From: Phycisphaerae bacterium
GTDB lineage: Bacteria > Planctomycetota > Phycisphaerae > UBA1845 > PWPN01
Direction: 5' to 3'
Length of the DNA stretch: 51,969 nt
NCBI GenBank assembly: GCA_012719955.1
Contig: JAAXZI010000210.1
Location: 1-51,969, forward strand
How positions within the stretch are numbered: the first letter of the stretch is position 1; the number at the start of each line of letters is the position of its first letter. The position numbers were made by a program, and so were the translations under genes. The notes below the pieces were generated by a model. That model had not been told where the DNA came from. It saw only the letters and a list, made by a program, of their open reading frames with translations, and did no database searches. This document shows, one piece after another, positions 25,364 through 34,502 of the stretch.

Positions 25364-25462
25364 AGAATTGTATCGGTCGCGTCTTTGGCTGCGCGCCGAA
25401 CCATCCGCCGCATGGACGGGCCCGGGCCTCTCCCCGGCCCGCTCCCCGTGCGGAACGGACGC

Positions 25463-26005
25463 TCAGAACCGCGCGTCGTCCTTGGGCTTCATGGCCACCA
25501 CCACGCCGATCTCCTTGCCGATGGCGGACAGCTCTGACTGCAGCCGGCCCGGGTCCACAAACGACGGCACCTCCACCTCGATCATCATCACGTACAGCGG
25601 CGTCTGGTGATGGATGACCTCGGTCTGAAGGTTGGTAATGTTCACGTTCCGGGCCGCCAGTTGCTCGCTGATCCGATGGACGATGCCCTTGCGATCGGCG
25701 CCGTAAACGTGGATGAGATGCCGGGGTTGCTCGGAGCGGGTCTCACTGGCCTCCTCGGGGCTGAGGTCCTGCATGTAGAGCCGGATCCCCATATGCGCGA
25801 CCGCCTGGGCCAGCTCCTTCTCGAGTTGCTCGCTTAACAGGCCCTCGGGCATGCGCAGCGCGAGCATGCACGCGAAATCCGGGCCCAGCCGGGCCATCTG
25901 CGAGTCCTCGATATTGCAGTCGCGCTCCAGCAGGACCCGCGTAATCGCCGCGACGATCCCCGGCCGGTCTTTGCCATTGGCGGTCAGCAATGCGTAATTG
26001 GCCAT
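25463..26005 (-). CDS. double-ACT-domain protein (GcvR-like)
   Basis: 180 residues made of two ACT domains. The first starts YALLTANGKDRPGIVAAITRVLLERDCNIEDSQM-like and the second HLIHVYGADRKGIVHRISEQLAARNVNITNLQTE-like; both show the DRxGIV turn that binds amino acids. This pair without a catalytic domain is the layout of GcvR, a regulator of the glycine-cleavage operon in enterics, but the same layout is used by other regulators, so the target here is unknown. The ATG at 26005 has AAGGTTG upstream. It is the last gene of a three-gene minus-strand run with an enolase and a macro-domain protein. Confidence 0.85.
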   Translation of the reverse strand: MANYALLTANGKDRPGIVAAITRVLLERDCNIEDSQMARLGPDFACMLALRMPEGLLSEQLEKELAQAVAHMGIRLYMQDLSPEEASETRSEQPRHLIHVYGADRKGIVHRISEQLAARNVNITNLQTEVIHHQTPLYVMMIEVEVPSFVDPGRLQSELSAIGKEIGVVVAMKPKDDARF

Positions 26006-26048
26006 AATTCAACCTTGTGTGTGATGTTCGCCGGAAACTCCGATGCGC

Positions 26049-27071
26049 TCAGCGTTCCACCAGGCCCAGACCCGGGCGGTCATTCAGCGTCAGCCGCCCA
26101 TTGGCGCCTCCAAGGCCCTCAAAGGGATCATTGGCCAGCAACAAGTGACCGTCCAGATCGATGAAGTCCACCATCGGGCCCAGGTGAGCGGCTGCCGCAA
26201 TCCCCACCGACGTCTCCACCATACAGCCGAGCATGACCTTCATGCCGGCCGAACGGGCCGTGTGAATCATCTGTATCGCCGGGCGAATGCCGCCGCACTT
26301 GCTGAGTTTGATGTTGATGCCGTCGAACATCTCGGCGCACTTGAGCACATCGGAGACGCCGACGCAACTCTCGTCCGCGATCAGCGGACCAATGCCCGCC
26401 GCGCGGACCGCCGGCAAGCCCTCCAAGTCGCCGGGCGGCGTGGGCTGCTCGATCAGGTCGAGCTTGTACCGCGCCACGCTGGAGCAGCGTTCCAGCACGT
26501 TGGCCGACGTCCAGCCACAGTTGGCGTCCACCCGCAGCGTCTTGTTGGGCGCTTCCCGGCGGATCATGGTAAGGACTTCGTCGTCATTGGGCGTCCCCAC
26601 CTTGATTTTCAGGATCGGGTACTCGGCCGCTTCACGGACCTTGGCGGCCATGATATCCAGCTTGTCGATGCCGATGGTGAACGACGTCAGCGGGGCCCGC
26701 GACGGATCCAAGCCCAGCAGCTTCCATACGGGTATGCCCAGCAGTTTTCCGATCAGATCGTGCAGCGCGCCGTCCAGGGCGCAAACGGCCGCCGACTGGT
26801 CAGCGAACTTCACGCGGATGGGATCGAGGATCTTGTCCAGGGCAAAGGGGTCGTCGCCCAGCATCTCGCCCATCTGCCGCAGGGCCGCCTCGGCGGAATC
26901 GAGGGACTGATGGTAATAAGAGATCGGCGCGGCCTCGCCCCAGCCCACCTTGCCGCCGTGCTCCACGCGCACGAGCAGAACTTCTTTGTCCGTCGACTTG
27001 TTGTCCATCGCCCGGGCGATCAGGAACGGGTGTCGGAGTTTGAGCTTACGGCGTTCGAGAGTCAGTTTCAC
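26049..27071 (-). CDS. enolase-superfamily dipeptide epimerase (L-Ala-D/L-Glu epimerase-like)
   Basis: 340 residues of the muconate-lactonising-enzyme subgroup. The catalytic base pair is present as the KxK in ILKIKVG and the lysine in [10 protein letters not shown]. The metal ligands are D in RVDANCGW, E in LIEQPTP and D/E in IADESC. The DESC and IKLSK lines are those of dipeptide epimerases that recycle murein peptides, though cis,cis-muconate and o-succinylbenzoate enzymes share the fold. The start is GTG overlapping the stop of the macro-domain gene (GTGA), so the two are coupled. Confidence 0.85.
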   Translation of the reverse strand: MKLTLERRKLKLRHPFLIARAMDNKSTDKEVLLVRVEHGGKVGWGEAAPISYYHQSLDSAEAALRQMGEMLGDDPFALDKILDPIRVKFADQSAAVCALDGALHDLIGKLLGIPVWKLLGLDPSRAPLTSFTIGIDKLDIMAAKVREAAEYPILKIKVGTPNDDEVLTMIRREAPNKTLRVDANCGWTSANVLERCSSVARYKLDLIEQPTPPGDLEGLPAVRAAGIGPLIADESCVGVSDVLKCAEMFDGINIKLSKCGGIRPAIQMIHTARSAGMKVMLGCMVETSVGIAAAAHLGPMVDFIDLDGHLLLANDPFEGLGGANGRLTLNDRPGLGLVER

Positions 27072-27619
27072 GGGAGTCCCTCTTTCTTGCTGGTGACGAG
27101 TTCTGAATAGAGTTTCTGATACGTTCCAAAGGCCTGGTCATCATAAAGCACGAAGAGAACCCGTTCAATGCGGGTGTCCGCGCGCAGAAATTCAATCACT
27201 TCATGGAAAGCGATCCGCGCCGCTTCTTCGAGCGGATAGCCGTACACGCCGCAACTGATGGCGGGAAATGCGATGGATCGGCACCCATTCTCAACGGCCA
27301 GTTTCAAAGCTGTCCGGTAGCAACCGGCCAACAGTTCAGGCTCCCCGGAACGGCCGTCGCGGTACACGGGCCCCACCGCATGGATGACGTGCCTGGCCGG
27401 CAACCGGTAGCCCCGGGTAATCTTGGCCGAGCCCGTCGGGCAGCCCCCCAGTGTTCGGCACTCGGCCAGCAGTTCCGGCCCGGCCACACGGTGAATGCGC
27501 CCATCAACTCCCCCACCGCCCAACAACGAGGTATTGGCCGCATTGACAATGGCATCTACGGCCAGGCTGGTGATGTCACCCTTTACCAGCTCGATGCGTT
27601 GTGCAAGTGAAGTGTCCAT
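27068..27619 (-). CDS. macro-domain protein (O-acetyl-ADP-ribose deacetylase-like)
   Basis: 183 residues from the ATG at 27619. The ADP-ribose pocket motifs are [23 protein letters not shown] and [17 protein letters not shown], close to YmdB/MacroD-type deacetylases, with the catalytic NAAN asparagine and the GGGGVDG loop. It may remove ADP-ribose or acetyl-ADP-ribose products. A GTG at 27640 is in frame, but TATACT, a likely -10 box, overlaps it at about 27629-27634, and neither start has a ribosome site; transcription would begin close to 27619, giving a nearly leaderless mRNA. It leads the operon with the enolase and ACT protein. Confidence 0.9.
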   Translation of the reverse strand: MDTSLAQRIELVKGDITSLAVDAIVNAANTSLLGGGGVDGRIHRVAGPELLAECRTLGGCPTGSAKITRGYRLPARHVIHAVGPVYRDGRSGEPELLAGCYRTALKLAVENGCRSIAFPAISCGVYGYPLEEAARIAFHEVIEFLRADTRIERVLFVLYDDQAFGTYQKLYSELVTSKKEGLP

Positions 27620-27640
27620 AGTACTGGAGAGTATACTCAC

Positions 27641-28048
27641 TCAAGCCTGCCGTGCCAGACAAAATGGTCACCCGGTCCCTCGCCCGCCGGCAGGATGGTA
27701 TGACTTGGAAGCTCGTTCCGGGTCCGTGACAACCTCGGCGGAGCTGAGCACCACCATTTCTCACCACCACCATCTCTGAGCACCACCAGTTCTGAGCCCG
27801 AAGCGCAAGCGAGGGCCAGCGAAGCCCACTGAGCATGCCCTCGCTTGCGCTTCGGGCTCAAGCGCCTCGGGCTCATGTGCTTCGGGCCTTTGCGCCTCGG
27901 GCTCATGCGTTTGGGGCTCAATCGGCCGCTGCCGTTCCTGTCACGAACCCGCTCCATCAGGTGGCGGATGTTCGTCTTGTGAGGCCATTCGCGATCGGGT
28001 ATTCTGTCCGGCCAGTCAGAGCACGAGGCATTGGAAAGGCTTCCATTA
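27641..28048. repeat. intergenic region with a 23-bp inverted repeat and decayed tandem copies
   Basis: Positions 27794-27816 and 27837-27859 are perfect inverted copies of a 23-bp unit beginning GAGCCCGAAGCGCAAGCG, with a 20-base spacer. From 27860 to about 27925 four degenerate 15-16-bp copies follow (GCGCCTCGGGCTC, GTGCTTCGGGCC and so on). The same unit occurs inside fhs. The rest of the gap shows no gene. Confidence 0.85.
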
Positions 28049-28900
28049 ATGGCCGACGACAAGATGGACCTTGGCCGTGTAGTTTCAGCGTCCACCGTCC
28101 CACGAATCTTCACGCGGATCGGCGGCATGTGCCTCATCCTTCTGCTGACCGGCTGCGGGACGGTCACCCGGATCGAGACGCCTCAGCGCCTCCAGCAGGG
28201 CTACGTCCTGGTGCTGCCCGGCATCGAGGGTAAGAGCTACCTTAACACCAGCGTAGCCAAAGGCTTGGAGGACGGACAGGTCCCCTACGCCATCGAAGTG
28301 TACGACTGGACGGCCGGTTCGGTGGTGCTCTTCCCCATCACCCTGCGGGATCTCGAACGGAACCAGCGGGAGGCGCGCCACCTGGCAAGCAAGATTATGG
28401 CCTACCAGCAGGCCTATCCCGGCCGGCCGGTCCATATTGTGGGACATTCCGGCGGCGGCGGGCTGGCCATCCTGGTTCTGGAGGCCCTCCCGCCGGACCG
28501 GCAGATCACCAGCGCCATCCTGCTGGCGCCGGCCATCGCCCCGGACTACGATTTGCGACCCGCCCTGAGACGGACGCGAGCGGGCATTTGGAACTTTTAT
28601 TCCCCCTACGATGTCGGTTTTCTGAAGGCGGGAACCCTGATTATGGGCACAATCGACGGGAAGCACACCACGGCGGCCGGCCAGAAGGGTTTCAGGATAC
28701 CGCCTAGCCTCGACCGCGAGGGCCAAACGCTCTACTCGCGTCTGCATCAGCAGGCGTACAGCTCCCGCATGGCCTCCAGCGGGCACTTGGGCAACCACAT
28801 CGGCTGGGCCCATCGCCGCTTCGTGGCCGAGTGGCTGGCGCCCCTGATCAATTCGCAACGCCGGGTCGGGGCCCCGGGCAGGCCTGCTGTAGCAAAGTAG
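28049..28900 (+). CDS. lipoprotein with alpha/beta-hydrolase fold
   Basis: 283 residues from the ATG at 28049 (GGAAAGG upstream). A 33-residue N-region leads to MCLILLLTGC, a lipobox that would anchor the protein to a membrane. The nucleophile elbow is VHIVGHSGGGGLAILVLEAL with Ser in GHSGG. An acidic residue (FYSPYDVGF) and a late His (SSGHLGNHIG) can complete the triad. Substrate unknown: serine esterases or lipases of this shape act on esters in the periplasm. An internal ATG at 28127 would give a shorter, more usual signal peptide and cannot be excluded. Confidence 0.75.
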   Translation: MADDKMDLGRVVSASTVPRIFTRIGGMCLILLLTGCGTVTRIETPQRLQQGYVLVLPGIEGKSYLNTSVAKGLEDGQVPYAIEVYDWTAGSVVLFPITLRDLERNQREARHLASKIMAYQQAYPGRPVHIVGHSGGGGLAILVLEALPPDRQITSAILLAPAIAPDYDLRPALRRTRAGIWNFYSPYDVGFLKAGTLIMGTIDGKHTTAAGQKGFRIPPSLDREGQTLYSRLHQQAYSSRMASSGHLGNHIGWAHRRFVAEWLAPLINSQRRVGAPGRPAVAK

Positions 28901-28991
28901 CCACCCCGCCTGAACCGATATTTGCAGTGGGTGGCCCGCGGGGGGTATGCTGATTAGTTCGGGCTTGTGGCGACCCTAGCCACCGCAATCT

Positions 28992-29021
28992 TGAGCCTTC
29001 CGGCCGGACCCGCTTATAATC
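28992..29021 (+). promoter_or_regulatory. putative sigma-70 promoter of the sensor gene
   Basis: TTGAGC (28992-28997), an 18-base spacer and a perfect TATAAT (29016-29021). The ATG at 29051 is 29 bases downstream. Confidence 0.6.
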
Positions 29022-29050
29022 CGGGCGGGTTCGGATAAGCCTTAGCCTGG

Positions 29051-30730
29051 ATGCGGATCGTACTAATGAGCGTCGGCCATACGTGTACCGGTAAGATACT
29101 CGTCGTCGGACCTGCCTCGTCCGCTTTCCCTGAACTCATTGATCAGCTCAAACAGCTTGGAGAGGTGATGGTCGATTCGCCGGCAGCGGCATTGACCACC
29201 ACCGGGCGGGATGAATGCGCCCTGGTGGTCATGACGCCGGCAGACCTGGCAGAGACCCTCCGACTGGTTTCGGAGCACCAGTTCGGGGCCGTGCTGGAGG
29301 CCATCGGCCAAGGGGTGGCCATTTTCGACCTGCGCGGCAACGAGCTCTGGGCCAACGCCCGGCTCAACCAGTATCCGGCCATGGTTCGCGAGCGCATCCG
29401 CAAGCACTGCGCCGAAAGCGGTTCGCATGGGGGCGTGCTCCGGCCGCGCAGCCTCAGCCTGACCACCGAGAACGACCAGTACTTCGACGTCACCATCACC
29501 CCGGTATCCGGTCCCCAGGAACAGAACACGCAATTCGTCGCCGTCGCCTCGGACGTGACCCGGGCCCGCCGGCTTCAGCGGAAGATGGACGCCATTGACA
29601 ACGCCGGCCGGGAACTGGTTTGCGTGGCGCCCGATCAACTCGCCCAGATGGATGCCCGCCAGCGGCTTCAACTGCTGGAGAGCAAGATTATCCGCTACAC
29701 CCGTGAGCTGCTGCTGTTCAACAACTTCGCCATCCGCCTGCTGGACAAGAAGAGCAACAAGCTCGAACTGGTGCTCTGTTCCGGCTATCCGCATCACGCC
29801 CAGGAAATCGACATCTACGCCTCGACGGAAAACAACGGCATCAGCGGCTACGTGGCCGCGACGGGCCGGAGCTATGTGTGTCCGGACGTGCGCAACGACC
29901 CGCGCTACCTGCCCGGCATCGAAAACGCCCGGTCGTCGCTGACCGTCCCGCTGCGGCTGCACGACCACGTGGTGGGCATCTTCAACATCGAAAGCGATCG
30001 CCTGGCCGCCTTCACCGAAGAGGATCGCCAGTTCGCGGAGATCTTCGGACGCTACGTGGCCATCGCCCTGCACATCCTCGAATTACTGGTGGTGGAGCGG
30101 TTCACGGCCACCGGCAAGCTGGCCGACAACGTCATCCACGAGATCACCGCCCCGGTCAACGACATCCTGGCCCACGCCACCACGCTGATGGAGGATTACA
30201 TCGGGCACGACGACCTGCGTCACCGGCTCCAGGCCATCAGCGACAACGTGGTGCTGATCCGCGACGCCATCCGGCACGCGGCCCGGCCCACGGGCGGCCT
30301 GCTGGGGGCCAAGCCCAGGGTCACCCAGTCCGACCCGGTTCTGCGGGACAAGAATATCCTCGTGATCGATGACGAGGACGTGATCCGGACCGCGGTGCAT
30401 GACGTCCTGACCAAGTACGGCGGCAAGGTGGAGCTCGCCCGCGAAGGGGGCGAAGCATTGGCCATGATCCGCCAGCGGGATTACGACCTGGTCATCAGCG
30501 ACATCAAAATGCCCAACTACGACGGGTACCAGATCTTCGCCGCCGTCAAAAACAGACGGCCGGACTGTCCGGTGATATTCATGACCGGGTTTGGATACGA
30601 TCCGAGCCACAGCATCATTCGCGCCCGCCAGGAAGGACTCGCAGCAGTACTGTACAAACCCTTCAAAGTGGACCAGCTCCTCAGCGACGTGCGCGCCGCC
30701 TTGACCAACTCCGACCAGCCGGCCTCCTGA
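29051..30730 (+). CDS. PAS-GAF-dimerisation-receiver signalling protein without a kinase ATPase domain
   Basis: 559 residues. In order: a short N-terminal region; a PAS-like domain (about 70-185, FGAVLEAIGQGVAIFDLRGNELWAN); a GAF domain (about 205-350, ISGYVAATGRSYVCPDVRNDPRYLP); a helical segment with a possible phosphoacceptor histidine (about 362, NVIHEITAPVNDIL); and a receiver domain (about 435-555) with the acidic pair in VIDDED, the phospho-accepting Asp in VISDIKMPNYDGY, Thr in FMTGFGY and Lys in LYKPF. No N/G1/G2 boxes of a HATPase domain are present. So it cannot be a self-sufficient histidine kinase; it may take phosphate from a partner kinase. No output domain is seen. Confidence 0.85.
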   Translation: MRIVLMSVGHTCTGKILVVGPASSAFPELIDQLKQLGEVMVDSPAAALTTTGRDECALVVMTPADLAETLRLVSEHQFGAVLEAIGQGVAIFDLRGNELWANARLNQYPAMVRERIRKHCAESGSHGGVLRPRSLSLTTENDQYFDVTITPVSGPQEQNTQFVAVASDVTRARRLQRKMDAIDNAGRELVCVAPDQLAQMDARQRLQLLESKIIRYTRELLLFNNFAIRLLDKKSNKLELVLCSGYPHHAQEIDIYASTENNGISGYVAATGRSYVCPDVRNDPRYLPGIENARSSLTVPLRLHDHVVGIFNIESDRLAAFTEEDRQFAEIFGRYVAIALHILELLVVERFTATGKLADNVIHEITAPVNDILAHATTLMEDYIGHDDLRHRLQAISDNVVLIRDAIRHAARPTGGLLGAKPRVTQSDPVLRDKNILVIDDEDVIRTAVHDVLTKYGGKVELAREGGEALAMIRQRDYDLVISDIKMPNYDGYQIFAAVKNRRPDCPVIFMTGFGYDPSHSIIRARQEGLAAVLYKPFKVDQLLSDVRAALTNSDQPAS

Positions 30731-31006
30731 CGTTTCACACCCTGCCGGCACCCCCATCTGACTCCATCCCAGTGACTGCACAGAGCCCGAACCGCCGGCC
30801 CGATGGCCGAATGACCGCCCTCTCCGTACCGGCACTTCCACGGAACTCTGGAACCGGAACGGGCCCCGGCCGAAGCCCGGCCACACTACAGCCCAAGGTC
30901 GTAGCGGCCGAACGCTGGGGGCCAGCCGTTCTGCTCGTAAAACGGCCGGTACTCAAGCGCGGCCACCACAGAAAATAGCCTATTTTGCCGTGCAGTGTGC
31001 CAGCAC
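30731..31006. other. gene-free stretch with a GGCC-rich hairpin and an AT palindrome
   Basis: No gene is supported. GGGCCCCGGCCGAAGCCCGG around 30861-30883 folds on itself and resembles a dispersed GC-rich repeat. AAAATA-GCC-TATTTT (30972-30986) is a perfect 6-bp palindrome that lies just upstream of the bfr promoter and could bind a metal- or redox-sensing regulator. Confidence 0.5.
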
Positions 31007-31036
31007 TTGCAACCTCCTCATCGCGTCCGGTAAAAT
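31007..31036 (+). promoter_or_regulatory. putative sigma-70 promoter of bfr
   Basis: TTGCAA (31007-31012), 18 bases, TAAAAT (31031-31036). The start codon is 91 bases further on. Confidence 0.5.
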
Positions 31037-31126
31037 CTCGCTTTGGACAAGGGCAGGCTCCACCGTGTATTGCCGTCAAAAGGCCCTTGCAACCTTGTCA
31101 GATTCAATCTGGAAGAGGAGCTTCGA

Positions 31127-31612
31127 ATGGACGCCAAGAAGAGCATCGATCTGCTGAATAAAGCCGTGGCTGACGAATTGCACGCCGTGCATCAGTACAT
31201 GTACTGGCACTTCCACCTGGATGACCAGGGATTTGGCCCCCTTGCTGCATTGTTCCGCCGGGTTGCCATCGCGGAGATGGTGCACGTAGAGCGTCTGGCC
31301 GAGCGCATCCTGTTCCTCAAGGGCGACGTGGACATGGTGCCCGCCGGATCGGTGCAGCGGATCACGGATGTGGCAGAGATCGTCGCCAAGGCCGCCGAGA
31401 TGGAGCAGAGCACGGCCGCGATGTACAACAAGTTCTCCATCGAGTGCAGCCAGAACGCCGACTCGGTTTCCAAGCAGATGTTCGATGAACTGGTGGCCGA
31501 AGAAGAAGGCCACTTCGACGAGTTCGACAAGCAGAAGGACAACATCGCGCGCTTCGGAACCAACTACCTGGCGCTGCAGGCCTTCGGCTCAGGCGCGGAA
31601 GGAAAAGAGTAA
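31127..31612 (+). CDS. bfr: bacterioferritin
   Basis: 161 residues, close to the usual 158; the ATG at 31127 has GGAAGAGGAG 5 bases upstream, better than the longer frame from 31043. Bfr stores iron as a 24-mer and oxidises Fe2+ at a di-iron site. Ligands by alignment: E in ADELHAVHQYMYWHFH, E and H in IAEMVHVERLAERILFLKG (the Met of AEM is the haem ligand position), E near AAEMEQS, and E/H in VAEEEGHFD. All ferroxidase ligands appear to be present. A sigma-70-like promoter and an AT palindrome lie upstream. No ferredoxin partner gene is nearby. Confidence 0.93.
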   Translation: MDAKKSIDLLNKAVADELHAVHQYMYWHFHLDDQGFGPLAALFRRVAIAEMVHVERLAERILFLKGDVDMVPAGSVQRITDVAEIVAKAAEMEQSTAAMYNKFSIECSQNADSVSKQMFDELVAEEEGHFDEFDKQKDNIARFGTNYLALQAFGSGAEGKE

Positions 31613-31706
31613 AGCGGCAGACCGGCGTCGTGTTGGCCGGCGCTGGGCGCCATCATCCGCCCCAGGGGGGCGCGAACCTCACTGATCACAAAAGGAGGCA
31701 TCAGCC

Positions 31707-32693
31707 GTGGAGCGGAACCGGCAGCAGATCGTCGGCCCGTCGCGTCGCGACCTCTTGAAGCAAACCGGCCTGGCGGCCGCCCTGCTGGCCGCCGGGGGAT
31801 CGGTGGAGAGTGCATCGAGCCTGGGCTCCTCGTCGGGCGAGCGCAAACGCGCCCTGCGCATCGCCCACCTGAGCGACATCCACGTCAAGCCGGAGAACGG
31901 CGCCGCCGAGGGCATGACCGCCTGTCTACGGCACGCCCAGGAGCATTACCGCCCCGAGCTGATCCTCAACACGGGCGATTCCATCTGGGATTCGCTCGCG
32001 GCCGAGGAAGAGCGCGTGCGGTCGCTGTGGGAACTGTCGATGAAGGTCTGGAAGACCGAATGCGGCGTTCCCGTCGAGCATGCCATCGGCAATCATGACA
32101 TCTGGGGCGTCAACAAAGCCCGGGCCAAGACGACCGGCAACGAGCCGCTCTATGGGAAGAAATGGGTCATGTCGCTGCACGGATGGGAACGGCCGTACCG
32201 CAGCTTCGACCGCGCCGGCTGGCACTTCATCGCCCTGGACAGCGCTGCGATCCGCGACGAGGGGTACATCGGCCACATTGACGACGAACAATTCGAGTGG
32301 CTCAAGGACGACCTGGCCCGTGTCGATGCCAGGACGCCCGTGCTGGTCTTCTGCCACATTCCGCTGTTTTCTGCGGCGGCGTTCTTCAAGGGCAAGAACG
32401 AAACCACGGGGCAGTGGGTGGTGCCGGCGCCGGTCATGTGCGTTGACGCCCGGCGAATCAAAGACCTGTTCCACAAACATCCCAACGTCAAACTCTGCCT
32501 CAGCGGCCACCTGCACCTGGTGGACCGCGTCGATTACCTGGGCGTCAGCTACATCTGCGGCGGGGCCGTCTGTGGCGGATGGTGGCGCGGAAATAACCAG
32601 GAGTTCGAGCCCGGCTACAACGTCGTCGATCTGTACACCGACGGCTCGTTTGAACACCGGTACGTGCCGTACGGGTGGAAGCCGAAGACGTAA
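31707..32693 (+). CDS. Tat-exported calcineurin-like metallophosphoesterase
   Basis: 328 residues starting at GTG 31707 with AAGGAGG 8 bases upstream. SRRDLLKQTGLAAALLAAGG is a twin-arginine signal. The five metal motifs are in order: HLSDIHV, NTGDS, AIGNHDIWG, FCHIPLF and SGHLHLVD. So it is a two-metal phosphoesterase acting in the periplasm; substrate unknown. The GH127-like gene starts 15 bp after its stop and the two are likely cotranscribed. Confidence 0.9.
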   Translation: MERNRQQIVGPSRRDLLKQTGLAAALLAAGGSVESASSLGSSSGERKRALRIAHLSDIHVKPENGAAEGMTACLRHAQEHYRPELILNTGDSIWDSLAAEEERVRSLWELSMKVWKTECGVPVEHAIGNHDIWGVNKARAKTTGNEPLYGKKWVMSLHGWERPYRSFDRAGWHFIALDSAAIRDEGYIGHIDDEQFEWLKDDLARVDARTPVLVFCHIPLFSAAAFFKGKNETTGQWVVPAPVMCVDARRIKDLFHKHPNVKLCLSGHLHLVDRVDYLGVSYICGGAVCGGWWRGNNQEFEPGYNVVDLYTDGSFEHRYVPYGWKPKT

Positions 32694-32708
32694 AGCGAGG
32701 AGGCGTTG

Positions 32709-34502
32709 ATGCCCCGGCCTGCCATAACGAGCTTGGCCGTGACCTTGCTGCTACTGTGGCTGCACAGCGCCTTCACCCAAAATGCCGCTAAACCGGAGAC
32801 CCCCGCACCATCCGCAAGCGGAGCCTCCGAAGTCAACTCGCAACGCGAACCTCCGCGTCCCGTCCCGCCGGGCGACGTGCGCATGACCGGCGAGTTGGCC
32901 ATCCGGCTGAAAGCCAGTTTCGATCGCCTTGAGCAGGAAGATCACCACCCGCCCACCTTGTTCGACAAGCCCAACGAGGGCTGGCCGGGCGACCGGGAGG
33001 GACGGACTCTCCTCGGGCTCATCTACCTTTCACAGGTGACCGGCCGCGAGGCCCAACACCTCAAGGCCATTCTCGACGAGTATCCGCGCCGGGTGAACGC
33101 GCGCGGCTATCTCGGTCCGATCATCGCACCGGAGGCCATCTCCGAGCAGGCACTGGGCGGCCAGTTCTGGCTTCTGCGGGCATTCCACGAGTACGCGGCC
33201 TGGCGGCAGGATACCCGGGTTTTGGCGTGGGCGGATCGGTTGCTCGCCGGCGTGTACCTGGCCGCGGCCGGTTCCTTCAAGCACTATCCGCTCGATCCGG
33301 CCGTGCGTCAGGCCGGGGAGTATGTCTACGGGCGCGAGGTGGGACAGAGCGGCAAGTGGATCCTGTCCAGCGACGTCGGATGCGGCCTGGCCGGCAGCCT
33401 CGACGGACTCACGGAGGCGTACGCGCGAAAGCCGTCGCCGGAGGTACACGCCGCCATCGAGGAGGCGGCCTCCCGCTTCCTGCAGATGGACCTTGAGGCG
33501 GTCCATGCCCAGCTTCATTCCACGCTGATCTCAACGCGGGCCCTGCTTCGGCACTACGAAACCACCGGACGCAAGGAACTGCTCCAGGCGGCCAGGGACC
33601 GGTATCACCTGTACCGCGGCCGGGCCATGACCGACACCTTCGAGAACCACAACTGGTTCGGCCGGCCGGAGTGGACGGAAGGCTGCGCGGTGGTGGATTC
33701 CTTTATCGTGGCCGTGCAGTTGTGGCGCTTCACGGGAGATGTGCGCTATCTCGAAGACGCCCACCTGATTTATTACAACGGGCTGTGCGTCGACCAGCGC
33801 AGCAACGGCGGGTTCGGCTGCGATAGTTGCCCGTCGCGGGATCATCCCTTCCTGACCATCAAGACGCAGGAGGCCCACTGGTGTTGCACCCAGCGCGGCG
33901 CCGACGGCCTGGCCCGGGCCGCGCAATACTGCTTCTTCACGGACCAGGAGGGCGTGATCATCCCCTTCTATCAGGACGGGGAGGCCGTGCTGCGTTGGGA
34001 CGGCCGGATGATGAAGCTCCGCGTGACCACCGAGTATCCCTGGCGAGGGCGGGTGCGAATTGAGGTGCTCGCCAGCAAGGGCGACGTCCCTCGGGTCATG
34101 CGCTTGTTCGTGCCCTCATGGGCAAACGCCCCGGCAGTCACCGTAAACGGTCAGCCGGCGGAGGCGATGCACCGGCAGGGCTTTGCTCACCTGAGCCGGC
34201 GGTGGCAGGCCGGCGACGTGGTTGAGCTTGCGTTCGGCCAGAACGTGGTCGCCAAACCGCCGATCAACCAGGTCAACGGGGCCGCCAAAGGCCCCTACCA
34301 CACCTTCCATTATGGCGCACTGATTCTCGGCCACAGCGGCCCGGAGCACGTGCGGATCCCCGCAACCGCGGCCATCACCCGCCAAAGCGACCGGGAGTTC
34401 AACGTCGAAGGCCGACGGCTGATCCTCCGCCCCATCTACCACCTGCTGGACCCGGCCGTGTCACAGGACCAAGGCTACCGGCGACAGGTGCTCTTCGAAT
34501 AA
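32709..34502 (+). CDS. secreted GH127-like glycosidase (beta-L-arabinofuranosidase family)
   Basis: 597 residues from the ATG at 32709 (GAGGAGG 4 bases upstream). A signal peptide (SLAVTLLLLWLHSAFTQ) is followed by a Pro/Ser linker and an (alpha/alpha)6 barrel with lines such as EAISEQALGGQFWLLRAFHEYAAWR. The active-site region matches GH127 (DUF1680): TEGCAVVDS supplies the acidic residue and a Cys, and CDSCPS with HWCCTQRGADGLARAAQY supplies further cysteines of the zinc-thiolate site. C-terminal beta domain with RLFVPSWANAPAVTVNGQ. Known relatives release L-arabinofuranose; specificity here is unproven. Confidence 0.8.
   Translation: MPRPAITSLAVTLLLLWLHSAFTQNAAKPETPAPSASGASEVNSQREPPRPVPPGDVRMTGELAIRLKASFDRLEQEDHHPPTLFDKPNEGWPGDREGRTLLGLIYLSQVTGREAQHLKAILDEYPRRVNARGYLGPIIAPEAISEQALGGQFWLLRAFHEYAAWRQDTRVLAWADRLLAGVYLAAAGSFKHYPLDPAVRQAGEYVYGREVGQSGKWILSSDVGCGLAGSLDGLTEAYARKPSPEVHAAIEEAASRFLQMDLEAVHAQLHSTLISTRALLRHYETTGRKELLQAARDRYHLYRGRAMTDTFENHNWFGRPEWTEGCAVVDSFIVAVQLWRFTGDVRYLEDAHLIYYNGLCVDQRSNGGFGCDSCPSRDHPFLTIKTQEAHWCCTQRGADGLARAAQYCFFTDQEGVIIPFYQDGEAVLRWDGRMMKLRVTTEYPWRGRVRIEVLASKGDVPRVMRLFVPSWANAPAVTVNGQPAEAMHRQGFAHLSRRWQAGDVVELAFGQNVVAKPPINQVNGAAKGPYHTFHYGALILGHSGPEHVRIPATAAITRQSDREFNVEGRRLILRPIYHLLDPAVSQDQGYRRQVLFE

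Noticed and set aside
30735..31079. A 114-codon minus-strand frame before bfr
   Set aside because: No ribosome site, no recognisable protein character, and it covers the bfr promoter.
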